This document shows, one piece after another, positions 19,001 through 26,507 of a stretch of 64,000 nt of DNA. Both the position numbers and the translations under genes were made by a program. The notes under the pieces are model-generated. The model did not search any database. It was not told the DNA's origin and saw only the letters and a list, made by a program, of their open reading frames with translations. The stretch comes from Chryseobacterium sp. 6424 (GTDB lineage Bacteria; Bacteroidota; Bacteroidia; Flavobacteriales; Weeksellaceae), in assembly GCF_003692615.1 (NCBI RefSeq), contig NZ_CP023540.1, forward strand, positions 868,001-932,000, in the 5' to 3' direction. Position 1 is the stretch's first letter, and each line of letters opens with the position of its first letter.

Positions 19001-21218
19001 TCAAACACAATATCAAATATTAACTCGAAAAAATAGCATTGATTTAAGTAAGCGTTTATCGTGCTGGGTTATGAAATTCAATGATGTTTTGAATTCAGTA
19101 GGAAGCGAACCTGAAATTTTTGATTGTGTTATTGTTGACGAAGCAAGTCAATTAGACTTTAACAGTCTTATTTTAAGCTATTATGCAGAGAATATGATAA
19201 TTGTTGGCGATGACAAACAAACATCTCCAAGTAGTCTAACTGGAGCAGACGGAAACGATTTTGAATCAATTAAAAATAAACATCTTAAATTTTTAGGTGC
19301 AAACGCCCTTCACATCAAAAGTGATAATAGTTTATTTATGCTTTCAAAGATGGTTGCTGGGACTGCAAATCTAACTTTGAGGGAACATTTCAGATGTGTT
19401 CCTGAAATTATTGAATTCTCAAAATTTCATTTTTATGACAATTCGTTAAGACCTCTGAAACAAATCAACTCAAACAGGTTAAATCCAAAAGAAACTGTTT
19501 TTGTTAACGATGCATTCACAGAAGACAAAATTGTCTATAAAGAAATCGAAGAAATTAAAAAATTTCTTCAAAGAATACTAAAAGACGAACAATATTCAAA
19601 TAAATCCATTGGCGTAGTAAGTTTAGGATTGACAAAACATACTGAAAAACTTAAAGACATAAAAGAGGATTTAGCCAATGAATTTGGAAAAGAGAAAATA
19701 GATAAGCATAAACTTATCATAGAAGATTCTCCAAAATTTCAAGGAGATGAAAGAGATGTTATGATTGTTTCCCTTGGAGTTGCATTAGATTTTCAGAAGT
19801 TGAAAGAGAATCAAAATGCCAAACCACGAGCAATTATTAGTGACCAAGATGAATTTAAAAAAATTAATGTAGCATTAAGTCGGGCGAAAGAACAAATGAT
19901 TTTATTTCATTCAGTTCAGCATAACGATTTACAAACAAATGACTTTAGAAATAAAATCTTAAGTTTCTTCAAAGATGAAGCAAAACCAATTTCTCAATTA
20001 CAAATTGATAACAACAATATTGAAAGATACCGACACAATGTGCCTGAACCATTTGACAGCTGGTTTGAATGTGATATTGCCAAAGCACTTATTGAAAATG
20101 GGTATAGTTATATCCAACCACAATACAATGTAAAAGAAGCTGAACTATTTTATAATCATAAACTTGGAAAACAAGTTTATATTAACTTTAAAATTGATTT
20201 AGTCGTTCACAATAATGGAAAAATGATTGCTATAGAATGTGATGGCGACCCCTTTCATTCACTTCCTGAAGATGTAGCTTACGATATTGAAAGACAGGAA
20301 TTTTTAGAACGTGTTGGATGGAAAGTGTATCGTGTACTTTATTCAGCATTTAAAAGAAGTCCGCAAGAAGAAACACAAAAAATCATTGATTTTATTGAAA
20401 AAAACACGAAGAAAGACCATAAAATAACTATTGAAAAACCAATTGAATTAAAAGAAGAATTTGAAGATGAAATAGAATTTGAAAATGAGGAAGAAATATC
20501 TGAATATGTTTTACCTAAACATAAATCATATATTGATATTTTAGAGGAAAATACCGAAACATCTGATTCTATAAACCAGTTAAATGGCACCACAGCAACA
20601 AATCATAAACACAAGTCATTCATTGATATGATTGAAGAAGATTTGGAAGAATCAAATCAGGTAAATCTATTTTCCTATGATAGCAAAATTCTTTGCTACT
20701 TTAATCTTTTCAGTGACAACACATATAAAGTACAAGAACATTCGGAAGAGAATTGTTTGTTTTCATTACCTATTGACGAAAAGTTTAAAGATGGCTTTCT
20801 TCTTCAATGCTACGACAATGGACATATAAACAAAGTCTATGTAAATTCTATACTGGAAAAGAGAATGAATTATCATTATTCTAATGGCAAAAATCCAAAT
20901 GCTAACATTCTTTATCTAAAATTGATTGAAGAAGATGCGATTATTGCTTTAAAAATAAAACGAGGTTTAGAAACTGTTTTTAAAGCTCATAAGACTGAAA
21001 ATATTTCAAATAGAGAACTTTTGCATTTACAAGGTTACAAAGTTGTATATCAAACGACTGAAAATATTGAATACAAAATTTTACCAAAAAACATTTATGA
21101 AGATATAAGACGATTAGTCTTCACAAGTTTTACTGCAGAAGGGAAATCAGTTCACAACAGTTACTATGAAAATGAATGGAAAATAATAGAGCAATTTATA
21201 CCAAAATTAACCGAATAA
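16035..21218 (+). CDS. Giant SF1 helicase with C-terminal nuclease domain (cassette 16)
   Basis: A 1,727-residue protein. Residues about 370-1330 form a superfamily 1 (Upf1/AAA_11-AAA_12) helicase split by a long coiled-coil insertion: Walker A GPPGTGKSHT (about 386), DCVIVDEASQLD (about 1031), GDDKQTSPSS, REHFRCVPE and late NVALSRAKEQM. Residues about 1340-1460 resemble a DUF559/Vsr-type PD-(D/E)XK nuclease: INFKIDLVV, AIECDGDPFHS, ERVGWKVYRVLYSAF. The first 370 residues and the last 260 are not recognised. Large helicase-nuclease proteins of this kind recur in phage-defence islands, so defence is the best guess. It is by far the biggest cassette here; ends GTTATGCACAATCTT and AAGACTGTGCATAAC confirm it is one unit. 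Confidence 0.8.
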   Translation: MNVLNQYITFLKEYKKLLERGVKDVLNSTVSSNFIWIDEIEHFIESGICESTLIDIFSSKFKRQSLVFSLQKPYKPNIQIPNRFLEIIEFDEAKNKFESINGDEEELVGFQNSTEGKIEIEKLKKFKKNKETYSKLYRAYNDIKNDSNLEIVLSLGFIQYSKFNNNGNLSKTNQHLFHFPLSLDIDSNNVVKISFSDLENPYADFFFLNNTPIEKEVLSNIIDRFEERITELGYEYIFESEFKDLIAKSIQKISSNSEFESSIYKPENDHFREDYFKVLFSPAINIKQRKPRFFEKLTDSIIKHNDENEIEAKLFNLLVRNPESSGNNSYTKPNYFKDELFETHKSKAKNLNGDDDFSVFFPLPFNKEQKQIYENYLKNRLTVVTGPPGTGKSHTIVNILCSLLAQGKRVLVTAQTDKALESLLDKIPETFDDLIFTKIQLETNQNRFSLEKSIGNISKILTDNFYLNVETKIEELDNLKAEYVKLKSEIIRALEKEYTQIRINDTFENLRAYQIVEKFESKESEEWNWIQDELSNEVISNFEVIKDEILKYKQLVGIEIRYNNVINIDISTILKNLEGFDFKNFLSIQEQYIKQLNYLGLNEYSKDKVLKIQLENITKIANEFSNSDIVLKNIKELENLQKQINNRFTQENTTINKSFSNLTENGTKYLLDIETYLSFAENGKAGFFTKLTNSNFKQVSYLEQFTINGKKCNTKSEILQLKSAIENLIIISKNFKLLKQNGFSFSYDDNSNLYEKSLVLNEVLKKVETNKEVVSKIQFNADFINFSEYTQINLFDIDNLSKKAISFKDDIEKLGRINHQLIEKIEILKNIDSIIEHSSLKNEFSKFLPVEKIEDVQYFELLKTKFLEIGKQLDVEQTFLNLKKSLRELLPNTFDSLENIPNHHISKENFEYASANRFIKENEFIDLQKCKEELSFINKKIFQVKCDILFDLAKSNFKNKFNSNEIDAFINLLEEYKYNLSQSVRKIRNQTQYQILTRKNSIDLSKRLSCWVMKFNDVLNSVGSEPEIFDCVIVDEASQLDFNSLILSYYAENMIIVGDDKQTSPSSLTGADGNDFESIKNKHLKFLGANALHIKSDNSLFMLSKMVAGTANLTLREHFRCVPEIIEFSKFHFYDNSLRPLKQINSNRLNPKETVFVNDAFTEDKIVYKEIEEIKKFLQRILKDEQYSNKSIGVVSLGLTKHTEKLKDIKEDLANEFGKEKIDKHKLIIEDSPKFQGDERDVMIVSLGVALDFQKLKENQNAKPRAIISDQDEFKKINVALSRAKEQMILFHSVQHNDLQTNDFRNKILSFFKDEAKPISQLQIDNNNIERYRHNVPEPFDSWFECDIAKALIENGYSYIQPQYNVKEAELFYNHKLGKQVYINFKIDLVVHNNGKMIAIECDGDPFHSLPEDVAYDIERQEFLERVGWKVYRVLYSAFKRSPQEETQKIIDFIEKNTKKDHKITIEKPIELKEEFEDEIEFENEEEISEYVLPKHKSYIDILEENTETSDSINQLNGTTATNHKHKSFIDMIEEDLEESNQVNLFSYDSKILCYFNLFSDNTYKVQEHSEENCLFSLPIDEKFKDGFLLQCYDNGHINKVYVNSILEKRMNYHYSNGKNPNANILYLKLIEEDAIIALKIKRGLETVFKAHKTENISNRELLHLQGYKVVYQTTENIEYKILPKNIYEDIRRLVFTSFTAEGKSVHNSYYENEWKIIEQFIPKLTE

Positions 21219-21228
21219 AAAAGACTGT

Positions 21229-21360
21229 GCATAACAGCAGTTTGGCAAAATGGCGGGTTCAGTGCTAAATTGAACATTCGAATTTCTAATAAACATTAGT
21301 GCTTAATTGAAAGTAATTGCTTCTAAATCCGCCACTTCGCCAAGCTGCAAAACGTTATGC
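21229..21360 (+). repeat. attC-like cassette recombination site 16 (132 bp, short class)
   Basis: GCATAAC to GTTATGC. Outer arms GCAGTTTGGC / GCCAAGCTGC, again a private sequence with full compensation. Here the two boxes are also complementary across the site. Confidence 0.8.
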
Positions 21361-21388
21361 GTAATGCTATCAAAACTCCCGTAGAAAA

Positions 21389-22192
21389 TTGGAAACAATA
21401 AGAAAATACTACAAACCAATTCAACCGACAGTTTCTAAAAATGACGGAGAAATAACTTATCAAGAAATTTATCCAAAAAACGAAATCCAAAATTTTGTTT
21501 ACTGTTTTTGGCAACTGAAAACCAAAAGAAAATTATCAGAAGATTTCAATTATTGTGTTGTTTCTGATGGTTGTATTGATATTTTTTTTGACAATAAACA
21601 ACCCGAGGAGAGTTTTGTTATGGGATTTTGTAGAAAATTTACTGAATTCAACATAGGAAAAGAGTTTAATTATATCGGCATTCGTTTTTTGCCAACTGCT
21701 TTTCCAATATTATTCGGAATAAACGCTAAAAAATTGAGTAATCACTCACAGGAATTGAAAAATATAAATCCCGAAATTTATAATTGGATATGTTCCGAAA
21801 TAAAACCAAGAACTTCATTTGAAGATATTTCAAAAAAATTGAACAAAAAATTGTTAGAGGTTATTCATAATCAAAATATAGAATTAGACCAGCGTTTTTT
21901 GAACTCACTAATTCTAATTTTTCAAAAAAAAGGTTTCTTAAATACAGAAAAAGATTTGGATACAGGTTTAAGTCCTCGACAATTGCGAAGAATTTTTGAT
22001 TATTATATTGGAACAACAGCAAAATCTTTTAGTAATGTTATTCGCTTTCAATACATTTTAAATGCAAAACCTTCCCAACAAAGTTTGAAAAATAATAAAC
22101 TCTATTTTGACGTTGGTTTTTTTGACCAAGCACACTTTATTAAAAACTTCAAAACATTTTATGGAGTAACTCCTTCCGAAGTGTTCCGTTAG
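21389..22192 (+). CDS. AraC-family transcriptional regulator (cassette 17, gene 1 of 2)
   Basis: A 267-residue AraC/XylS-type regulator. The N-terminal part (about residues 15-150) resembles the DUF6597 ligand domain often joined to AraC. The C-terminal third is the double helix-turn-helix, with LSPRQLRRIFDYYIG and the signature GFFDQAHFIKNFKTFYGVTPSE. The frame starts with TTG at 21389, and no ATG fits a full-length N terminus. It is followed 66 bp later by a secreted VOC-fold protein in the same cassette, which is the likely co-transferred target or partner. Cassette ends GTTATGCGTAATGC and GCACTACGCATAAC pair. Confidence 0.85.
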   Translation: METIRKYYKPIQPTVSKNDGEITYQEIYPKNEIQNFVYCFWQLKTKRKLSEDFNYCVVSDGCIDIFFDNKQPEESFVMGFCRKFTEFNIGKEFNYIGIRFLPTAFPILFGINAKKLSNHSQELKNINPEIYNWICSEIKPRTSFEDISKKLNKKLLEVIHNQNIELDQRFLNSLILIFQKKGFLNTEKDLDTGLSPRQLRRIFDYYIGTTAKSFSNVIRFQYILNAKPSQQSLKNNKLYFDVGFFDQAHFIKNFKTFYGVTPSEVFR

Positions 22193-22258
22193 TTTGTCCG
22201 ATTTTTACAATTCCAGCGGTTAATCTCAAACTAAATTTGTAAAACAAAATCGATTATA

Positions 22259-22708
22259 ATGAAAACGATATTACTAACCGCATTTGTTTTGCTTTTTGGA
22301 ATTTCAAATGCACAAACTACAAACAAAATGAAACTTAACGCAGGAATTATTACAGAAAAATTAAGTGAAACCAAAAAATTCTACAAAGAAGTGTTGGACT
22401 TTGGAGTGAGTTTTGAAAATGAATTTTATATTCTTTTGCACACACCAAACAATTCGTCAGAAATCAGTTTTTTGCAACCGAACCATCCAAGTCAAAAACC
22501 TATTTTCCAATCAGCATTTAACGGAAAAGGTGTTTATTTGACTATAGAAGTTGAAAATGTGGACGAAATTTATAAAAGGCTGAAAGACAAAGGTGTTTCA
22601 ATGGAGTTTGAAATCCGAGACGAACTTTGGGGCGACAGACATTTTGCAATTAAAGACCCAAATGGAATTGGAATTGACATTGTAACTTATACAAAACCAG
22701 CAGAATAA
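22259..22708 (+). CDS. Exported VOC/glyoxalase-fold protein (cassette 17, gene 2 of 2)
   Basis: A 149-residue protein with a signal peptide (residues 1-18, ending SNAQ) and then a single VOC (glyoxalase/bleomycin-resistance/dioxygenase) domain: LSETKKFYKEVLDFGV, YLTIEVENVDEIYKRLKD and FAIKDPNGIGIDIVTY. VOC proteins work as dimers with a metal or as antibiotic-binding resistance proteins. They are usually cytoplasmic, so the signal peptide is notable. The substrate is unknown. Paired with the upstream AraC regulator in one cassette. Confidence 0.8.
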   Translation: MKTILLTAFVLLFGISNAQTTNKMKLNAGIITEKLSETKKFYKEVLDFGVSFENEFYILLHTPNNSSEISFLQPNHPSQKPIFQSAFNGKGVYLTIEVENVDEIYKRLKDKGVSMEFEIRDELWGDRHFAIKDPNGIGIDIVTYTKPAE

Positions 22709-22717
22709 AAGCACTAC

Positions 22718-22913
22718 GCATAACATGGGTTTTGCAAGATGCGGGGTTGAAGGAAATCTCAGAAATATTCTAGAAAATACCCGCAAAAAACTTTTCCATT
22801 TTTTAGTTTTTTCGTAATTTTAAAAAATGGAAAAAGTTTTTGCTAGCGTTCGGTCACCTCTTGAAATCTCGGTTGCAGTAGCCCGCACCTCGCAAAGCCC
22901 CTTTCCGTTATCT
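22718..22913 (+). repeat. attC-like cassette recombination site 17 (196 bp)
   Basis: GCATAAC to GTTATCT, same core family as sites 4 and 6 (arms GGGTTTTGC / GCAAAGCCC). Confidence 0.8.
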
Positions 22914-22938
22914 GCAATTTCATAAAAAACCGTCCGAA

Positions 22939-23358
22939 ATGAAAAATTTTTTGTTCTATTTGATATTTATATTTCTAATTTCTTGTGTTTACGACAGTTC
23001 GACTTATAAAATATCAAACTATGATTATGCTGTTAGAGGAAATCTTTTTGAAAAAGGTTGGATACCGCAAATACTGATAAATGAAGAAATGAAAAATATC
23101 TATTTAAAGACAAATGTTGATTCCAATAATTTTTTCTTTCGCTTTAACCTTCCTAAAGCTTATGTTCAACAGCTAACACAAAAACTAAAGCCGATTAAAA
23201 AGCAAAATGTAAAATTGCCAAATAACATTTTGAAGTTAGATGCAAAATTACTGAAGGAAATAAAAAATATTCCAGATTATTTTTTACTTGTTGAAAAAAA
23301 TGATTCAGTAAATGTTGCATTAGACCTCAAAAAAAATATTGTGTATGGTTGGAAATAA
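22939..23358 (+). CDS. Small predicted lipoprotein, unknown function (cassette 18)
   Basis: A 139-residue protein with a lipoprotein signal (MKNFLFYLIFIFLISC, Cys16) and no recognised domain. The mature part alternates polar and aromatic residues (FFFRFNLPKAYVQQL) and ends DLKKNIVYGW. Envelope location is predicted from the lipobox; function is unknown. Cassette ends GTTATCTGCAATTTC and GAAACTGCAGATAAC are complementary over 15 bp with the single A/C mismatch. Confidence 0.65.
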   Translation: MKNFLFYLIFIFLISCVYDSSTYKISNYDYAVRGNLFEKGWIPQILINEEMKNIYLKTNVDSNNFFFRFNLPKAYVQQLTQKLKPIKKQNVKLPNNILKLDAKLLKEIKNIPDYFLLVEKNDSVNVALDLKKNIVYGWK

Positions 23359-23368
23359 AAGAAACTGC

Positions 23369-23562
23369 AGATAACATTGTATTTGCAAAAGGCGGGGTTG
23401 AATATAGAATAGAACTATCAGTTGCATTTAGTCGCAACTTGCTTTTCATATTGTATTTTTTTGTAATTTAACAATCTGAAAAAGCAATTTGCTTCGTTCG
23501 GTCGAAATTGAACCTTTCGGTTAAATTTAGCCCGCCCTTCGCAAATACTTTTTCCGTTAGGT
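23369..23562 (+). repeat. attC-like cassette recombination site 18 (194 bp)
   Basis: AGATAAC to GTTAGGT, core family of sites 1, 10, 14 and 15. Confidence 0.8.
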
Positions 23563-23568
23563 GCAATG

Positions 23569-23796
23569 CTATTTCGACCACGCAGTATCATTCTTCAACA
23601 TACGAAGGACAGCAGGGAAAATGTGTTGCAAGTCATTGGCTGTCATTCCGCTTTTTTCAGCGACTACTGCCATTTGATGTGCTAACATTGCTTCGACTTC
23701 TGTATCTTCTGTGAACAGCCAATTTTGAACCATTGGGTGAGCAGGGGATACTTCTTTAACTCCCTTTCTCCATTTGAAATTTAAAACATTTTCCAT
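23569..23796 (-). CDS. Small reverse-oriented cassette gene, copy 2 (cassette 19)
   Basis: A 75-residue protein, Val variant of copy 1 (TEDTEVEAM). It sits in an exact tandem repeat with copy 3, period 394 bp. Stop 7 bp from the cassette's 5' end, start about 29 bp before the recombination site. Unknown function. Confidence 0.6.
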   Translation of the reverse strand: MENVLNFKWRKGVKEVSPAHPMVQNWLFTEDTEVEAMLAHQMAVVAEKSGMTANDLQHIFPAVLRMLKNDTAWSK

Positions 23797-23824
23797 TTTT
23801 ATTTGAGTTTGTGAGAAGCACTGC

Positions 23825-23956
23825 ACCTAACAAGGTATTGCCAAAAGCAGGGTATTCTCGATTAATTAATCATTTGTAATTCTATTGGGCATTTGTGCAA
23901 GGTTGAAACTTTTGTCTTTCAAATCCCTGCCTTCGGCAATACCCGAACCGTTAGGT
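23825..23956 (+). repeat. attC-like cassette recombination site 19 (132 bp, short class)
   Basis: ACCTAAC to GTTAGGT. Because the same cassette follows on both sides, this is the one site whose two boxes come from identical cassettes. Confidence 0.8.
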
Positions 23957-23962
23957 GCAATG

Positions 23963-24190
23963 CTATTTCGACCACGCAGTATCATTCTTCAACATACGAA
24001 GGACAGCAGGGAAAATGTGTTGCAAGTCATTGGCTGTCATTCCGCTTTTTTCAGCGACTACTGCCATTTGATGTGCTAACATTGCTTCGACTTCTGTATC
24101 TTCTGTGAACAGCCAATTTTGAACCATTGGGTGAGCAGGGGATACTTCTTTAACTCCCTTTCTCCATTTGAAATTTAAAACATTTTCCAT
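23963..24190 (-). CDS. Small reverse-oriented cassette gene, copy 3 (cassette 20)
   Basis: A 75-residue protein with the same translation as copy 2. The tandem arrangement with copy 2 is what repeated integration of one circular cassette, or slippage between adjacent identical sites, would leave. Confidence 0.6.
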   Translation of the reverse strand: MENVLNFKWRKGVKEVSPAHPMVQNWLFTEDTEVEAMLAHQMAVVAEKSGMTANDLQHIFPAVLRMLKNDTAWSK

Positions 24191-24218
24191 TTTTATTTGA
24201 GTTTGTGAGAAGCACTGC

Positions 24219-24350
24219 ACCTAACAAGGTATTGCCAAAAGCAGGGTATTCTCGATTAATTAATCATTTGTAATTCTATTGGGCATTTGTGCAAGGTTGA
24301 AACTTTTGTCTTTCAAATCCCTGCCTTCGGCAATACCCGAACCGTTAGCC
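24219..24350 (+). repeat. attC-like cassette recombination site 20 (132 bp, short class)
   Basis: ACCTAAC to GTTAGCC. Same as sites 9 and 19 until the crossover point. Confidence 0.8.
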
Positions 24351-24371
24351 GTAATTATTTCACAGAATCCT

Positions 24372-25181
24372 ATGAAAAAGATATCAATCCACGACAATAA
24401 TGAATTCTTAGATTTCTTAAACGATAAAATCGACAGAAATGATTTTAGATACAAATATCTTATTCCTGTTCTTGATATGGTTTTTGGTATAGGTCAAGTT
24501 CCTATAACAGAAAATACAACAATATTTACTCATGAAAAAAGTTGGGTTATATATATTGAAACTCACGGACAATTATTTTTATATGGAGAAAATTTCGAAA
24601 TATTCATTGATGAATTGTCTGAAATAATTTCATTTCAAAATTTCAAAGGGTTTGAAATAATGGGAGACTATACTTTAGTTTATAGTCTTTTAGAAAAGAA
24701 AAATATAACAAATTATACAGTTATAAAAGACCGTATTTTTTATTCTCTTAATAATACAGATAAACTTACGCCATCATTTAATGAAACTAAAGCGGAGAAT
24801 CAAGACTGCGATGAAATTACTCAGATGATGCTTGATTATTATGTTGAAGAATACAAAGGTCTGCGAAACAAAACAGTAGAACAAATTAATCCAGCTATTG
24901 TCGAACATATAAATACTAATTCAATTATAATTAATAAAGAGAATAATGTAATTAGAGCATTTTGTACAATTAATGACCCTGATATTGGAATAATCTATGT
25001 TAAACCTGAATACAGAAATCAGAACATTGGCAAACAACTTCTTTCTAGTGCTAGCGAACAATTATTTAAACAAAATGGTTGTTGTTATCTAATGACAGAT
25101 TTAATAAATGAAGCTTCAAATAAAATGTGTATTGATGTTGGTTATTTTGAAATTTACAAACATACTAACATTGAGTTATAA
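24372..25181 (+). CDS. GNAT-family N-acetyltransferase (cassette 21)
   Basis: A 269-residue protein whose start is placed at the ATG of MKKISIHDNN (24372); the frame runs open into the upstream site but that part is not cassette coding. The C-terminal half is a GNAT fold with the acetyl-CoA loop IIYVKPEYRNQNIGKQLL and the following GCCYLMTDLINEASNKM. The first 140 residues are an unrecognised domain, giving a two-domain protein. The acceptor substrate is unknown. Cassette ends GTTAGCCGTAATTAT and ATAACTACGGCTAAC pair. Confidence 0.75.
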   Translation: MKKISIHDNNEFLDFLNDKIDRNDFRYKYLIPVLDMVFGIGQVPITENTTIFTHEKSWVIYIETHGQLFLYGENFEIFIDELSEIISFQNFKGFEIMGDYTLVYSLLEKKNITNYTVIKDRIFYSLNNTDKLTPSFNETKAENQDCDEITQMMLDYYVEEYKGLRNKTVEQINPAIVEHINTNSIIINKENNVIRAFCTINDPDIGIIYVKPEYRNQNIGKQLLSSASEQLFKQNGCCYLMTDLINEASNKMCIDVGYFEIYKHTNIEL

Positions 25182-25185
25182 CTAC

Positions 25186-25382
25186 GGCTAACAAGGTATT
25201 GCCAAAAGCGGGGCTGAAGTGCTAAATTCAAAGTTTGTACTTCTATTATCGCCAAAAACGAATTTTATTCGTTTTTTATTTTTAAATTTAACTCATAAAA
25301 ATTCGTTTTGGCTCGCCTCGGTGCAAAATCGAAAATTTCGCCTTCGATTTCCCCGCCTTCGGCAATACCCAAAACGTTAGCG
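25186..25382 (+). repeat. attC-like cassette recombination site 21 (197 bp)
   Basis: GGCTAAC to GTTAGCG. Core family of site 5, with a few differences in the AAAACGAATTTTATTCG inner stem. Confidence 0.8.
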
Positions 25383-25415
25383 GTCAGGCTAAAAGACGAC
25401 TCCGAAACATAACAA

Positions 25416-26054
25416 ATGGAATTTATAAAACGACTTTTCAAAACAAACAAAAAACCAAGTGACAGTTGGACAATGTTTAGCACTTCAAAATCAGAAGTGA
25501 AAGAATTGCTCGTTTCTACTGGACAGTTGACAATCGGAGACGACTTTTTAAAAATTGAGAATTATCCATTTGAACCTTCTATAGCGTTCAGACAAAATAT
25601 CTTCAAGACAAACCAAATTGACGACATAGATTTTAAATCATATCCACCGACATTTAGAGTTGGTAACGAAATAATATTCTTAACGTCTGAAAAGAAGGTT
25701 GAACTTGAAGAGTTTGCGACAAAGAATAACATTAAGACAGTTGAACGGTCTTGGATTTGGGATTGGATACTTGAACCGTTTTTGGACACAGAATATACAA
25801 CAGAAACAGACCAAAGACTAACAAAACTTTTAGGAAGTTACGGACTGACAAACAACCAAGTGAAATCTTTAAGAGCAGAAGTTGAAACTCAAATGCTTAA
25901 ATACAATTTTGACACTATGCTTTGGGAATGGGGTGGATTTAACGCCTTGGACGTTCTGAGAGCAATACGGACAAAATACAAAAAGGACGAGTATGAAGAC
26001 TTTTACAGACGAGTTATGGAAATAGCGTTATTAACCAAAAAGACAGACGAATGA
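25416..26054 (+). CDS. Hypothetical protein, 212 residues (cassette 22)
   Basis: Not recognised. Soluble, mixed alpha/beta, with no signal peptide or membrane helix. Notable segments are a WIWDWILEPFLDTEY stretch near residues 110-125 and a helical C terminus. It has a more even base composition than most cassette genes, and the codon style (frequent GAC, ACA) resembles the RtcB cassette. Both proteins also end in a KKTDE/EKTDE-like tail, which may hint at a shared source. Cassette ends GTTAGCGGTCAGGC and GCCCGAACCGCTAAC pair with one extra mismatch. Confidence 0.6.
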   Translation: MEFIKRLFKTNKKPSDSWTMFSTSKSEVKELLVSTGQLTIGDDFLKIENYPFEPSIAFRQNIFKTNQIDDIDFKSYPPTFRVGNEIIFLTSEKKVELEEFATKNNIKTVERSWIWDWILEPFLDTEYTTETDQRLTKLLGSYGLTNNQVKSLRAEVETQMLKYNFDTMLWEWGGFNALDVLRAIRTKYKKDEYEDFYRRVMEIALLTKKTDE

Positions 26055-26067
26055 AAGAAGCCCGAAC

Positions 26068-26199
26068 CGCTAACACGGGTTTTGCGTCAGGCGGGGTGAC
26101 GTGCAAACTTGGAGCTTTGTGCTTCTATTCAAGTGTAGTGCAGATTGACAGTTTTGTGCTCCGAAACCCGCCCGAACGCAAAGCCCGAAAACGTTGGGC
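26068..26199 (+). repeat. attC-like cassette recombination site 22 (132 bp, short class)
   Basis: CGCTAAC to GTTGGGC. Outer arms CGGGTTTTGCG / CGCAAAGCCCG; inner part related to site 8. Confidence 0.75.
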
Positions 26200-26205
26200 G
26201 TAATT

Positions 26206-26337
26206 TTAGCCAACTAAATCGACAACCTTTATCCCAAATATGTAATATCGTTTCCTTTGAATACCTTTTACTGTAAATATGGTTGTTGCAAAAGGGGTTA
26301 ATAAAAATCTAAACTCAATAATTCTTTGATGTCTCAT
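26206..26337 (-). CDS. Possible 43-residue reverse ORF in mini-cassette 23
   Basis: Cassette 23 is only about 157 bp between crossover points. The only candidate gene is this reverse ORF (MRHQRIIEF to VVDLVG), which would fill most of it. No family, no clear ribosome binding site, and the composition is ordinary. It may equally be non-coding. The cassette ends GTTGGGCGTAATTTT and AAAAACTACGCCCAAC pair normally, so the unit itself is real. Confidence 0.25.
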   Translation of the reverse strand: MRHQRIIEFRFLLTPFATTIFTVKGIQRKRYYIFGIKVVDLVG

Positions 26338-26349
26338 AATAAAAACTAC

Positions 26350-26477
26350 GCCCAACATTATATTGGCAAAAGCAGGGCTGATGTGCTTAAACCAACAGAA
26401 GTACACTTATTTAACTTTTGTGATGACAGGCAGTAGTACCTCAATTCCCTGCCTTCGCCAATATTTTGCCGTTATGT
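26350..26477 (+). repeat. attC-like cassette recombination site 23 (128 bp, short class)
   Basis: GCCCAAC to GTTATGT. Outer arms ATATTGGC / GCCAATAT, then AAAAGCAGGG / CCCTGCCTTC. Last complete site before the IS3 break. Confidence 0.75.
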
Positions 26478-26507
26478 GCAATGCTGTCAAAAAACTCGCT
26501 AACAACT

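Noticed and set aside
24279-24371. Longer N terminus for the GNAT gene
   Set aside because: Encoded by site 20; the same peptide appears in the shadow ORF at 23885 after site 19.
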